Source: Leuctra nigra (lineage: Eukaryota > Arthropoda > Insecta > Plecoptera > Leuctridae). From it: a DNA stretch of 64,000 nucleotides. Under the pieces are notes generated by a model. It was not told the DNA's origin. It worked only from the letters and a program-made list of their open reading frames with translations, and searched no databases. Made by a program: the position numbers and the translations under genes. Positions 35,103 through 46,865 of this stretch are shown here, piece by piece. The stretch is taken from the NCBI GenBank assembly GCA_934045905.1, contig OW203762.1, positions 50,431,411 to 50,495,410 of the forward strand, read 5' to 3'. Positions within the stretch are counted from its first letter, which is position 1; each line of letters opens with the position of its first letter.

Positions 35103-36754
35103 CCATCATCATCATTAGGTGTATAATTATTAATTATGGAGGCATTTGATTAGTTATCCAATTTTATTTTTATTAAAACTAAAACAATTATGAAAAGAAC
35201 TTCAATAATTTTCAATTCAAAATTAGGTACCTAGTAGGTATGAATATTTTGCAAAAACAGAGACAATTTATAATTGTGTTTTCTTCTTATTTGATTGTTA
35301 ATCACTGCATCCTTATCAACTAGGAAAACGCTCAGTGTAACACATTGATGATGAGCACAGACCTTCATGCGAAATCCCCAGCCAAACACGATACGATTTT
35401 CTTTGCAACTCTCCTATATACATTCTGGTTCTATGAATTGAACAGATGTGTCGTGACTCAAGCAAGACTAGCATTCTTTTCCAAACATCTCTTTTTACAG
35501 CCTTTATATTAAACTCTTAAATTGGCAATAAGTCTTTTAATACTTGACTGATTGAGCTTAAAATGTGTAAATGTTTAGGTACCTAGATAATGTTGGTCTT
35601 CACTCTTCATCACCATGAAAAATTTAAAATTAAGAGTCGATAATACGCGCAGAAATTTGCGATTCGAAATAAAATATAAATCATAAATGCAATAGAATAG
35701 AGATCCTATACTGCTATGGTTTGTCTTGTACACGACATTTGTATCATTTAATCGTGTTTTGAATGTTGCTTATATTTTTATAGGTCATTTTGCACCCCTC
35801 CGTGAAACAAGAACACAAAAAAAATCAAACATTTTCGACCATGGGAACACAGATTTAACTCTTTATCCCTATGCAATTTTGAAGACAATCGTAGAGCGTA
35901 CGCACTTTAAAAAACATAGATTTTATCAAGTCCATATAGACTCTTAATCGGAACATTCTGATTTTTTACCAATCCGAAGATGTTATTTAAACTTAAACCA
36001 ATTGGAGGATTTGGCTAAAATTTATAGGATTTGAGATACACGTTTTGAAACCGTCTCATGGTTTCATTGTTTACAATGTAAAAAAGTTGAAGGCTAAGCA
36101 GTTGTCAACCGTTTCCAGTTTTATACAATGTTAATGTAAAACGGTTTCAAAACGTGAATCTCAAGAATTGGCCTTCGGGTATTTTTCAAAATTAATTTGC
36201 CCAGTGGGTTTTTAAGATTTTTTTAAAGATTTTGTTTATTGGTTGAGTGAGTAGGTATCTCTTATTTGTAGCTAAAAAAAATGGAAAGTGTTCTGACTGA
36301 GTGGGATTCCTTGGTACATTAGATCAGGAACTAGTTCTACCCTCTTATAATTAACTAGGTACCTATCTACCTATGTATTTCATAAGCTTATGAATATTTA
36401 CATAATATCGATGGAATCCACTTTTCTTTATTAATTTGAGAAACTTGTTTAAAATTGAAATATATAAGACTTAATTTCTAGGTATTGTACTAGGAACGTA
36501 CAATAGGTAGAAAGGTAGGTACACTGTGTTTCACAGTCAGTGTTCCCCTAATGTTGTAAAATAGCATTTTTTTGTCCATCCCTCTGTCGCTGTGAGTGAT
36601 CCGAGATCATCCCTATCTCTCGGACAAGGGGTATTCAAAATTTCTTACCAGACAGCTAAATGTGAAACGGAGTTAGGTTGTTGAGCGAGCGTCACAACGG
36701 TAGTACTCTTATGGCACTTTCTGTGTGTTTTTTTGTTTGCCTGCACTGCCCAGG
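35103..36754. other. AT-rich DNA 5' of the PLEKHD1 PH exons
   Basis: No convincing exon. The missing PLEKHD1 N-terminal exon is not recognised here. Contains a small inverted-repeat unit at 36031-36164. Confidence 0.4.
36031..36164. mobile_element. Small MITE-like inverted repeat, 134 bp
   Basis: Ends TTGAGATACACGTTTTGAAA and TTGAGATTCACGTTTTGAAA (read inward from the right). No clear target duplication and no coding. Confidence 0.6.
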
Positions 36755-38184
36755 TAGGGTTGCCATTATTTTGAAAATCCTGAAGAGGGACAGGTATGTA
36801 GGAACTGTAGGAACACTCTGACCATGGCAACAATGGGGGGTCTGGGGGGAGGACCCCCAGAAACACGCGGGTACGGGCCGCGCAGGCTTGGGAAAATTTT
36901 GAATTTCAAGTATGAAATAGAGCAATTCCTATGCGTTTTGGACTAGAAATTTCGGCGATTTCAACCACCTGAAATTGCTACAATTATGGAAAATTAGTTT
37001 CAAAGTAGGTATTATATTAATTGAAATGAAATGGGTTTTATCGATGAATAATATTTTCAAATAATATTTTCTCAAAAATGTGCATTATGGAAAGATATTG
37101 TGAAGTCGTGCAAATCGGCGATTGGCGAAAACAGCAAAAAGTTTGTCGCAATATGGTAGGGTCAAGTCGACCAAATTGCAACAATGCGCCCAATCTGGCA
37201 ACCCTGGCACGGCGTAGAGAACAAAACAATGCCGAGACAGCTGATCAGCAACGTACAGATATCTAACGCAATAGTCAGAGCGCTCAGTGCACCAAGGTAG
37301 CAAGCCCCCCATTTTGGTAGCGAACGGTTTAGAGAGCATGCGCAGTAAGTCTAGGGTGTCCATATTTAGAATTTGGAAAATCGGGATAGCTTTGGGTTAC
37401 AATGGGGGGTCTGGTAAATTCGCGGGTCCGGGCCGTGCAGGCCCGGGAAAATTTTGAATTTCAAGAATAAAATAGAGCCATTTTTATGCATTTTGGACTA
37501 GAAATTTCGGCTATTTCGATCACCTAAAATTGCTAGTTCACAATTGTGGAAATTAAGTTTCAAAGTATTAGTTTCCATATATTTTGTCAAAAATTTGCAT
37601 TATGGATGGATATAGCGAAGTCGCCCAAATCGGCGATCGGCGACAACACCAAAAAGGTGGTCGCGATATGGTAGGGTCAAGTCGCCCAATCTGGCAACCC
37701 TGAGACCATGTCCATAACAGTCAAAGCAAATTGGACAAAGTCAGCTGGCTGTCAGGCAAGTGGACAGTGGCTGTCGAGATTCGAGACTCGAGAAAGCTGT
37801 GATCAAACTGTTCATTCACTACACAGACAATAGATTGAGGCACAGCAGACTATTTGCTGCGCGGCAAATTATGAACTTACGAAAACACGGTAACATGTAA
37901 AAAATCGGAACAAAATACGTCGCACTTGTCGGTCGTGGGGCCAGGGGAACAGGTTGCTAGTAAACGGCACTGTCCCGGCAAAATCGGGACGAATGGACAC
38001 CCTAAGTAAGTCATACAACTTCTTGCTAGTTCCAAGAAGTAAATCCGCGTATTGACCTATTATCTGAAAAGTGATCACGGAGGACATTTTGTGTCCTCTT
38101 AATGTCGAGGTGGGACACGAGACATAACACTGAAAATCGGGACTGTCCCTCCAAAATTGGGAGTCGAAACGTATGGCAACCCTA
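36755..38184. mobile_element. Non-autonomous hAT-type element, 1430 bp
   Basis: Perfect 8-bp target duplication tgcccagg at 36747-36754 and 38185-38192, with inverted ends TAGGGTTGCCA. The interior contains a direct duplication of roughly 300 bp: about 36832-37207 and 37403-37702 both run from AATGGGGGGTCTGG through GACTAGAAATTTCGGC to CCCAATCTGGCAACCCT. There is no transposase ORF. The repeated inner GGCAACCCT may be copies of the terminus itself. Confidence 0.85.
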
Positions 38185-38650
38185 TGCCCAGGTCAAACCG
38201 CACAACCAATCGATCTGAAATTTTTCACACATACTAACGTAATCTAAGCCGTCTCTGGGATCGTTTTTGAAAGGGATCCTGGGATTGGTCATATTAGAAA
38301 AACTATCTTTTGATTGGTTGGTCCGACCAATTTGAAATTTTGTAAAGTCATTGCAACCAACATTGTCCCCAATCTTAAAAAGTTTCAGCCAATGAAAACC
38401 ATCCTTCCTGTGATTTTTGAAATTTAAACTAGAACCGATTGACCGATCACCTTAAAACTTCGCATAGTCAATGGGACCATCATATTTGGTATTTTTGCCA
38501 ATTTGAAGACTAATCTGTCGTTATTTTTAACAGTTTTTGTAATTTTAAAAACTTTTTATTCTATAAACTTGAAATATTTGAAAAATGTATACTAAATTTT
38601 CATCCCTACCTTCTTGATGCTTCAAGTTTCTGTAGAGCAGCTGATACTTG
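38185..38650. other. Intergenic DNA with diverged repeat-like text
   Basis: Contains blocks such as ACCAATTTGAAATTTTG and GATTGACCGATCACC, similar in style to the tandem units at 5.3-6.3 kb, but too diverged to align by eye. No gene. Confidence 0.35.
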
Positions 38651-38660
38651 CAAACGCATA

Positions 38661-39411
38661 GGAAGTGGCTACAGTCACGGTACCCCGTGACAGCAGTGAA
38701 ATGCAAAATGGCCGGCTCGCTACCGTGACTGCAGTGTGCCGCTCGACCTAAACACTGCTGCCACGGGGGGGCGTGTTTAGTTCACGCTACCGTGACAGCA
38801 GTGAAAAATGACACCTAAACACTGCTGTCACGGGGGGCGTGCACACGCGCTGGCGTGAAAACAGTGTTTAGCTCAAGCGGCCGTTTATTTCTTGTTTATT
38901 AATGAAAATTACATTTACGGCTGTATCTACACTATTTTTTATAATGTCACTTTATCCACCAATAAATGACTCCAAAATATGCACAATATTGTAAATTTGT
39001 TGTTTTGTCTTAACAAACGATACTATTTCCGAAAAATGAAGTAATGTACTATCTACATTTCAAAAATAACACAAGGACATGAACACCTTGTGCTAGGTGC
39101 GTACGCCCCCCCTCCACCCCGTGGAAGCAGTCCTCGGACTGCTTCCACGCCAGCGTGTGCACGCCCCCCGTGACAGCAGTGTTTAGGAGTCATTTTTCAC
39201 TGCTGTCACGGTAGCGTGAACTGCACACGCCCCCCGTGGCAGCAGTGTTTAGGTCGAGCGATACACTACAGTCACGCTACCGTGAACCCAGTGCTGTCAC
39301 GGGGGGCCCCCTGTGGCAGCAGTGTTTAGGTCGAGCGATACACTACAGTCACGCTACCGTGAACCCAGTGCATCAGCTGCTGTCACGGGACCCCGTGGCA
39401 GCAGAGGCGCC
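38661..39411. mobile_element. GC-rich fold-back element, 751 bp
   Basis: Flanked by a 10-bp direct repeat caaacgcata at 38651-38660 and 39412-39421. Both ends are arrays of direct and inverted copies of CGTGACAGCAGTG, ACACTGCTGTCACGG and TTTAGGTCGAGCG around an AT-rich centre (about 38880-39085). The right side has a 77-bp unit twice (about 39235 and 39311). The design resembles Drosophila Foldback elements, but no similarity is claimed. No transposase. Confidence 0.7.
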
Positions 39412-39421
39412 CAAACGCATA

Positions 39422-39922
39422 TCAAATCGGATGCAGTGGCTAGAAGGCTCGCTCATCAACGCCTTACGCTGAGAGTTTTCCTAACTTATCTACCTAGGCT
39501 AGTACCTTACTTGTAAGTTGTAGGTATACCTACAGCTCAAGCCAGACTATTATAATAATTGTATATTATTACATTAATTACTTGTAATACTACTGTACCT
39601 TTTCGACCATTTACTGGAATGTGATCCAAATGATTTTTTTGCCAATATTCCACATAATTGCACTTTTGTGATAACACAAAATTGGTCATCATGATCACTC
39701 ATTGTAGGGATTACATCTACCCGGTTCAACAGTATCTGAACAGAACCATATAATTCGTAATTCTTAGCCTCCCGTGAAAAAGTTACAAATTGAAAACAAT
39801 TTCATGTCTTATCCAGATTCTTTTCCATCGATATTGCTGTCACTGTATGTCAGTGTCACTTCGTTTCTTCAACACTTGTCACGGTGTTGTTACCACTTGT
39901 GACACTTGTCACCATCAGTCTG
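39422..39922. other. Intergenic spacer
   Basis: Between the fold-back element and the MULE left end; no gene or RNA recognised. Confidence 0.4.
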
Positions 39923-39929
39923 AGCTGTT

Positions 39930-39996
39930 GGGGGAGGTCTATCTTCACATAATTCCGGCGACAACATGGCCGCCATCAAAACCGAACATTGCCGAA
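39930..39996 (+). repeat. MULE left terminal inverted repeat
   Basis: 67 bp, inverted copy of 46025-46091 with two differences (C/T near the inner end). Confidence 0.85.
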
Positions 39997-40961
39997 GCCG
40001 AAAATATGATGACACCGCTCTCATCTGTCAGTGTCAATAGTAGTAGTAGTAGTATTTTTATTTTAGCTATCAAGCTATTGTTTGTACAAGAGAATTACAG
40101 TATAAAATTTTACATATTATTTCACTTCAATACATCGTTAAAAGAATTGTGGCTAATTAGTTATTCAGTCATTATCACCAATTTACCAATTTGCTATAAA
40201 ATAAAGATAGGTAGGTAAAGATAAAATATTTCGTATGGTACCGAATTGCTAAAATACAATATTACATGTATCGAATAATGGTTAACACTACATTGTATAC
40301 CAAAAAGTATTATTACCCGCTAGCGGGTCAACACGCCAGCGAGATGGGTCATTTACTACTTTAAGGCATTCTCGGTTGAGGTTAGGTTAATGTGCGGATA
40401 AGTAGATAATTTTATTTCATAATAAAAGAACCAGCAATATATTATGAAATACCCACATTATGGAATAAATACAAGGTAAATTCTTCTATATTATTATTAT
40501 TTAATATCACCTAGGCGTAGCCAATAAACTCTGGTAACTATCTGGTAACTACCTATGTTTACCTAAGGCTAAACATAATATCATCATGATAAAAGCACTG
40601 AACCACTGTAACTATACAATAATAACAAATTACCTCACATAAATTCGTAATTACTAATTATTACCTATGTAGGTAGTATCTACCTACTTGAGTACAAGCG
40701 ACAGGTTGTGTTTGATAGAATTGACATAGATACCTACCCATTGATACTAGATAGAACGTTGAATGGAGTTCAGTAGGTCTCTATGGTTGAATAGATAAAT
40801 TGATCCTAATATGTCATAAATTAGTAGAGACATTAATGATGAATACTAGTAGTCATATACCGTTACCGTCCTAGGTTTTACAATCCTTGGTTTTACGTAG
40901 GTAGTAGGTTCAACATATGTATTTTTACAGGTTTGCTGATGTAGGTAGCCTGCCTGACTAG

Positions 40962-43900
40962 TCAATTTCCGACATGACAATCTCCGGCCATCCTCCACAT
41001 GTCAGCTACTGCACCAACACGATTACTGCACTTCATGGCTGTCTTACTTTTCTTGCTCCGTGATGGTAGGTTTAAATACTTTTGCTTAACTCTGCAATGG
41101 AAAGGCATTAATTGTTATTTAAAAAATATAATTACAATAACTTTTCACACAACTTTTTTCTTTTAAACTTTTAATTTTTGCATTTAGGTATGCTTCAATT
41201 TCAAATTATTTTATGCTGTAGTGTAGATAAGTACCTATCACCCTCACCCACAATTTAGTTCCTAAGTAAACTGAAGAATATTTGCAAAAAAAACTGTGCT
41301 GAATGAACAGTCTTTTAAAAGCACAATGATCATACCCCCGTAAAAAATAAACTAAGTAACCTACCTCTTGGTAATGGATATGGTATGCCGTAGTTGTTTT
41401 GTTGTGGTACAGGAACTAGAAGATTGTGTGTCTTGGAGAAGTAAAAGTCCCTCATTGGATTTAGGGGATGATTGTGTGACGTCCTTTATTATCATCTCCA
41501 GTCGTTGCGCTGCACTATCCAAAACAGTCTTATTTGGCATAGTATACGACAAATCCATCAGAATCTTCAGTTTCTCTCTAAGATGAACTTGTGCCTTTAA
41601 AACCTTTTCTTCTGATGGCAGGTTGTCTTCAGGAGTGCCGGACAAGTTGTCTTCAGGAGTGCCTGACAAGTCGTCGTCGGGAGTGGTTGACATGTCGTCA
41701 TCAAGAGTTCCGGACAAGTTGTCTTCAGGAGTGCCTGACAAGTCATCGTCAGGAGTGCCCGACAAGTTGTCTTCGGGAGTGCCTGACATGTCTCCGTCAG
41801 GAGTGCCAGACATGTCGTCGTCAGGAGTGCCGGAGAAGTTGACGTTAGGAGTACCGGCCTCATTGTCTGTGAGGGTTGTTCGTCTTTCTGGAGTTCCAGC
41901 TATGATTAGTGTTTCTTCGTCAGAAAGTGAAGGTTCCGGAATTTCTTCTGCATCTTCACCAGAGGCTTCTATGCCGGGTATACAGCCAACAATACCTGAA
42001 AAAAAGTAAAAATATATCCATTGTCTTCCTGGCATGTTGTTAAAATTAGAAATGGATGAAAATTAAATGAATTGGAACTTGTATAGGATTCATTTTAATC
42101 CAAGATAATTGAAGTAGTTATTATTATTATTTATTTTCTATTATTATGTAAGTATAGGTAGTAAATGTATCTATAGTTCAGGATCATTAACTAACATTAA
42201 GTTCATTTCATAGTGTCACAAACGCCTCTGTGGACTTATCCAAAACAACCAGAACCAAAACATGATTTTGTTTTAGGCTTCAGTTAAAAAAAACGAAAAC
42301 AGTCCACAATAGCCCCACACTAGTCCGGTGTTAGTGAAAGAGTGGCTTTCATGTTCAAGTCAAACAATGAATCTACATCTAAGCAATATTATTGGACTTC
42401 AAATGTAATTACTATGTTAAAACTATCTCGGTCTAATGGGGACAGACTATAGGGGTCCAGTACCAGGAGGTAATGAAAGTACTAATTACCATAAAGCGCT
42501 ACCAAAGATAATTACGACATTCATGTTAAAATCTGTCTGTGAGAATTTGCGGAAAAAATCTGAGTCCATGTCTAATAATAAATCTCACCCCTAGATTATA
42601 GGTACCTATCACTTAAGCCTAAGTATTAGTACATTTATTTAATAAAGAGTAGGTACTGAAAGTAGGACGTACCAGCAGAATATTGCATATCTACTAAGAA
42701 GTATGGATTGTTCTTGTATGTGTCAGGAAGACTTTCAAATGACCAATTTGGTTTGTAAATGAAAACTGCACACATGTGTTTGCACGGTAACTTCCATTTT
42801 TGAAAATCAAAACAGCTGCAAGATGGAGCATTGAAGTCAACTATGTAGTTGCTGTCTGTGGTGTTCTCACTCCGGACTGTAAATATCCCACATTCTGCTT
42901 CCTCCAGACTGTCAAATGATACAATCAAGTTCAATTTGTACTCTGTTTCAGCTGTTTTGAATCTTTTCCAGATGTGCTTGATGAAATTTATAGGCCTGTT
43001 ATGAAGAAAGTTTGGAAGATTGCTGTTGAATGATTTATATTTTGGATCCATTTGGGCATTTGAGCATATGTACTTTTTGATTAAGTCAGGTAGAAACTGT
43101 TCAAGAATTACTCTGATCATTCCGGAAAGAGTTTTGTCAAATGAGTGGTGTAAGAATTTGTGTTTGAGGATTCGGTTTTGATTTTCTATGCCATTGTTTG
43201 TCGTTACTTTCCAAAGAAAATCCTGGGATTGCAGTGCTGGAACCCAGCGGTGTACATGAGGTATCCACTGCCGTGAGAAGTATTCCTGAGCCTTGATGTT
43301 TGATGTGAAGGCATCGCTGGTATTCCAAGCAGTGAGGCTGTCTTCATAATCTGTGATGTTGGTTGACTTTGCTATTGCTCGCCACAGTTGCTTGATGGTC
43401 ATCTCACTGCCTGGAAGAACATTTCCACTTTTCTTCAGCCAGCGATTCCAAGCTTGCTCGCGGTGGAATGCGCACAAATACACTGTAGAATTGGGGAAAA
43501 CATCTTCTACAGCATTGATCTCCGCCTCGGAGAAATCAGTCATGAAAAACTGAGGGTTCCATGAGGCATTCCATGAGGAAATCATGTTCAGTGCTTCTTT
43601 TATATTCTGAGCTGACTCGGTCTGAACCACAAATGAAGCCACTACTGTATATCCTACGTTGGTCTTGACTGCAATGAAAAAGAGTGGCAAACTGTACTTT
43701 GTGGTCTTGTATGTGGCGTCGAGCAAGGAAATATTATTTCCATATCTTGCCATTAGGTCTTGTTGCCACTTTGTTTGATGGCAAAATAAGAGTGGAAGTG
43801 TTCGACTAGGAGTAGATTCATCCTCGGTTTCATCAGCAGATTCATGATAGGGACGGAAAAATATATGGTCTAGAGGAGATTGTGTCTTCCAGGTCTTGAT

Positions 43901-45966
43901 CATCTCTTCCAATGCCTCTTGATCAAATTTGTTCTTTTTTATTTGGAAGTTAGCCTTGTACATGTGATTAATTATGGTTTTATCAGTAGGAAAGTAGCAC
44001 CGGTTTAAATAATGGGGAGGAGTTGAATTCTTGAACATGTTCAATACGCATTCTTCCAGCTGGATTTTGATACTGCGTATAGAGCACACATTTCTCTGTA
44101 CGAGTTCTCTGATCTTTGCCTTTAGAACTGGATGAAGTTGTTGATTTAGGATTGACGATATTGTGGGATGTGAATGGATGCTTTCTTTGGATACGTTAAT
44201 ATACACTCTTTCTTCTGTTTTAATCAGCTTTTTGTTGTCCATGTCTTCCTTAAGCTGCTTGATGAGCTGCAAAGTAATATAAAAATGTACTGTTTAAAAA
44301 TAGTATTTTTACTTGTTTTGTGAATCTAGCCCCAAAGCGGTTCATTACTGAATAATGGAAAGTGATGTTACGATCCTTTCATTACCTACCTACCTAATAT
44401 AACTATGTACTCTATAAACTGTACATTACATAAATTTCTTACTAGGGTCTTCTCGCGGCTCTTCTTGTTTTCTTTCATTTCATATCCAAGAAATACTTTA
44501 ACAATTTTAATTGTCAATTTCGCAGGACAGCCAATCCGCTTTGTAGATTGAATCAATTGACGTCTTTTCTGACCAGATGGATGATCATCCTACATTGATA
44601 CATTATTTACAGGTTGTTACATTGAATGTGAACTGTCAATTTTATTAATCATTATAGGAATTCATCTAGTTACATATTGATTATAAAAGTTTATCTGAAA
44701 CATTTTTGTTTTTTAAAAACTGAAAAAATATTTTGTACCTACCAGATGAGGAGGATTGGCTGCTGTAGACTTATCAGAGGTTTTGTAGTTTGATCCTTGT
44801 GAACATTCCATGTCATAATATTTTATTACTTGAAAGGGTGACCCAAAAAATGGAATGTTGCAGTCGCCTCGATCGAAGGAGTACAGGAATCTTGTGGATT
44901 CTACAATATGTAGGGAGTATGAATGTAACAACGTACGTTATAAATAATGTATATAATTGACTTGTTACATAGGTTCATGTTATACACTTTGTGATTTGTG
45001 CATTTTGTATGAAATATAATAGGTAAATGTGAAAAATGGATTTGAAATAAAATTAAAAACAGAACAGTGATTGAAACTAGTCTGTTGTTATTAATGGATA
45101 ACACCATTATGATTTATGAATGATGTTAACTAGGTACCTACTACATCAAATTTTGAGAAATGTAATCTGAATAAATCATACAATTCAAATCGCAAAACAT
45201 GCATGCCAATAATAAGTATAAAAATGTGAGTACCACAAGTGTTGAATGGAAATACTCCACACGCTCAATTTCAAACTAAAACTGACAAGCTAGCAGATAG
45301 AAACCTTTCTTGACAATTCAATTCAGTCAATTCTTGACTGAAGTTGACAACTCAATAACAATTAGTAGGTAGGTACCTAATTGTTAAAAATTGATACAAT
45401 TTTATTTAGGTAGGTACCTACATTGATACAAACTTGAAATTATTGTCGGCAGAATGATCATGGACTAGGTATGCCATGTAGGTAATTACATAGTTTCGTG
45501 AAAAATAGTAAGTACTACCTAACTGATTTATTCGTGGAGTAGGTAATTGATTCATGTTTGGAATTAAATTATGTTTGTGCTGAATGGCAGAAGCTTCTTG
45601 TTATACGGTGTTAGACTAGCCGCTACAGCATTTACCGAAGGTTTAAAGTTACATACTTTTAGATTTCATAGCTTTCTAAGTTTATGTTAGTACCAATAAT
45701 CTTCTACAGGTATAGAGTTAGCAATTATTATAATGTTTGCAAGTACAAGTAGATACTAGTTATTATGAAAACCAAGCAATCAACCAACCTTTTTCCTCTC
45801 GTTGAATGCTATTTCTTACTACAAAAGAATATCCCAACTTTCGAAGGTCTTCATTAAAAGAATTGAACCTTTCTTCACCACCACCAAAAAACCCACTGTA
45901 GGAAGATTCATGGCTAGTGAAATTAGATAAATTAGCCAAGAGTCCAGGAATTCCTGTAGTAGACAT
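40962..45966 (-). CDS. MULE-type transposase with SWIM zinc finger, six exons, 945 aa
   Basis: Exons 45789-45966, 44743-44900, 44443-44589, 42673-44266, 41365-41995 and 40962-41091 (TGA at 40962-40964) total 2838 nt; all junctions are GT/AG and phases agree (1, 0, 0, 1, 2). The N-terminal part has DCNIPFFGSPFQVIKYYD and KRIGCPAKLTIK, a zinc-binding-type start seen in FAR1/CARF/ZSWIM-like proteins. The catalytic core has LLDATYKT (D about 344), FMTDFSEAEINAV (D about 405), a CAFH motif (C about 426) and NGIENQNR (E about 522), matching a MULE DDE triad. CSCFDFQKWKLPCKHMCAVF (about 643-662) is a CxC...CxH SWIM finger. Exon 5 encodes nine acidic 8-residue repeats of the form SGTPDDDM. The last exon is basic. 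Homology searches would probably label it CARF-like or ZSWIM-like. The flanking inverted repeats argue it is a transposase rather than a host factor. Confidence 0.85.
41620..41838 (-). repeat. 24-bp coding tandem repeat, nine copies
   Basis: Encodes SGTPDDDM/SGTPEDNL variants inside transposase exon 5. It is in frame, so copy-number change would not break the protein. Confidence 0.9.
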
Positions 45967-46024
45967 GTTTTTTGACGTTTGCAGTTTCCGCGCCAAATGT
46001 CTGTAGTAGTCACGTGGTCACTCA

Positions 46025-46091
46025 TTCGACAATGTTCGGTTTTGATAGCGGCCATGTTGTCGCCGGAATTATGTGAAGATAGACCTCCCCC
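46025..46091 (-). promoter_or_regulatory. MULE right terminal inverted repeat, upstream of the transposase start
   Basis: 67 bp, ending 58 bp upstream of the transposase ATG. It is therefore probably both transposase-binding site and part of the promoter. It contains AACATGGCCGC, a possible alternative start; that frame leads into a different reading of exon 1 and is not preferred. Confidence 0.6.
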
Positions 46092-46256
46092 AGCTGTTGC
46101 ACGTGGCCATCTTGGAATTTTGCTAGGTCGTGATCAAAATAGTACTTGAATAATTTATTAATGCTATATTGAAATGTTAAAATAGTCGAAATGTAATTAA
46201 ATATTTCAATAGATAATTAAGAAGGAATAAATGTGTGAATTTTCAAAAGAACTTAC

Positions 46257-46301
46257 TTTTATTGATTTTGGAAGGCAAAGAGCAGATGCTTGGTTGGCTT
46301 C
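46257..46301 (-). other. Candidate 45-nt minus-strand exon of an unknown gene
   Basis: Flanked by a strong acceptor (TTCTTTCCAG|GAAGCC) and a strong donor (ATAAAA|GTAAGTTC). Open in one frame (EANQASALCLPKSIK). It lies outside the MULE. It could be a 5' exon of a host gene, for instance the missing upstream part of PLEKHD1, but its phase and sequence do not show that. Confidence 0.3.
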
Positions 46302-46568
46302 CTGGAAAGAATGAGGTCATGAGAAACCGCAGTACTCATCGAAATACAATGTTCATCCGCCACTTCGATTTTCAACCAATATTTTATATCAGTACAATGA
46401 GTAAATTATGATGATATTGTTCATTAATAATATAAAAAATTATATAGTATGTGTGCTTGATGGACTTATAATTATATTTTATTGGTCATAGTTTATTAAT
46501 TAAATTTCTTAAAGGGGACAATTTTTCGTAAAATTTGCGTAGGAACACAGAATGCTTGGAAAATTGGG

Positions 46569-46605
46569 GTATATAAGCTGCATCGCACTATTTTCGTTAA
46601 CCATT
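46569..46605 (+). promoter_or_regulatory. Candidate TATA promoter directing rightward transcription
   Basis: GGGGTATATAAGCTGC places a TATA box at about 46570-46577, with a possible start about 30 bp downstream near 46600. It points into the small ORF at 46866 and the array region. The TATA match is good; no initiator consensus is obvious. Sequence alone cannot show activity. Confidence 0.45.
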
Positions 46606-46865
46606 CCGAAGCCAGCGTCAGCACAGCGTGTTGAACGTTTTTGCAGTTTCACAAGATTTCTATTTTCACTTGTCTGCGCTTCGCCATCTGGACCATCAAT
46701 TTGGAAGAAATTAGCAGGTGTGTTCACAAGTCTAGATTATAATCGTTGCAACAAAAACAACTCTTCTCCAGCTATATCTTTCTGACATAACTAATCTGCT
46801 ACCACCTACCTACCATACATAGCATTTTGTTAGTGAATTGTTGCCACATCTGGAACAAAATCATT

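Larger units (their letters stand above)
39930..46091 (-). mobile_element. MULE-type DNA transposon with terminal inverted repeats, 6.2 kb
   Basis: The 67-bp ends 39930-39996 and 46025-46091 are inverted copies differing at two positions, both starting GGGGGAGGTCTATCTTCACA. A 7-bp duplication agctgtt abuts both (39923-39929 and 46092-46098). Between them lies one multi-exon gene reading inward from the right end, coding for a MULE-type DDE transposase with a SWIM zinc finger. Mutator-like elements usually make 8-9 bp duplications, so 7 is slightly short; an extra base may be hidden by the G run. Coding capacity plus near-identical ends suggests a recent autonomous copy. The left side holds about 1 kb of AT-rich non-coding DNA (39997-40961), including an (AGT)n tract at 40040-40055. 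Confidence 0.8.

Noticed and set aside
36645..36866. Minus-strand frame ending in TG|GTAAGAAA as the missing PLEKHD1 first exon
   Set aside because: The phase would fit, but the peptide has no resemblance to the expected start of the PH domain and most of the frame lies inside the hAT-type element.
39790..40218. 142-codon plus-strand frame
   Set aside because: It spans the left end of the MULE and low-complexity AGT repeats; no domain and no splice support.
45819..46055. Alternative transposase start in the terminal repeat (MAAIKTEHC frame)
   Set aside because: It runs in a different frame from the exon 1 that splices in phase to exon 2. The ATG at 45966 keeps the whole gene open.
46509..46727. 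72-codon minus-strand frame (PANFFQIDGPDGEAQTSEN part)
   Set aside because: Composition looks coding-like, but there is no usable donor at its end and it overlaps the TATA promoter on the other strand. Not enough to call.
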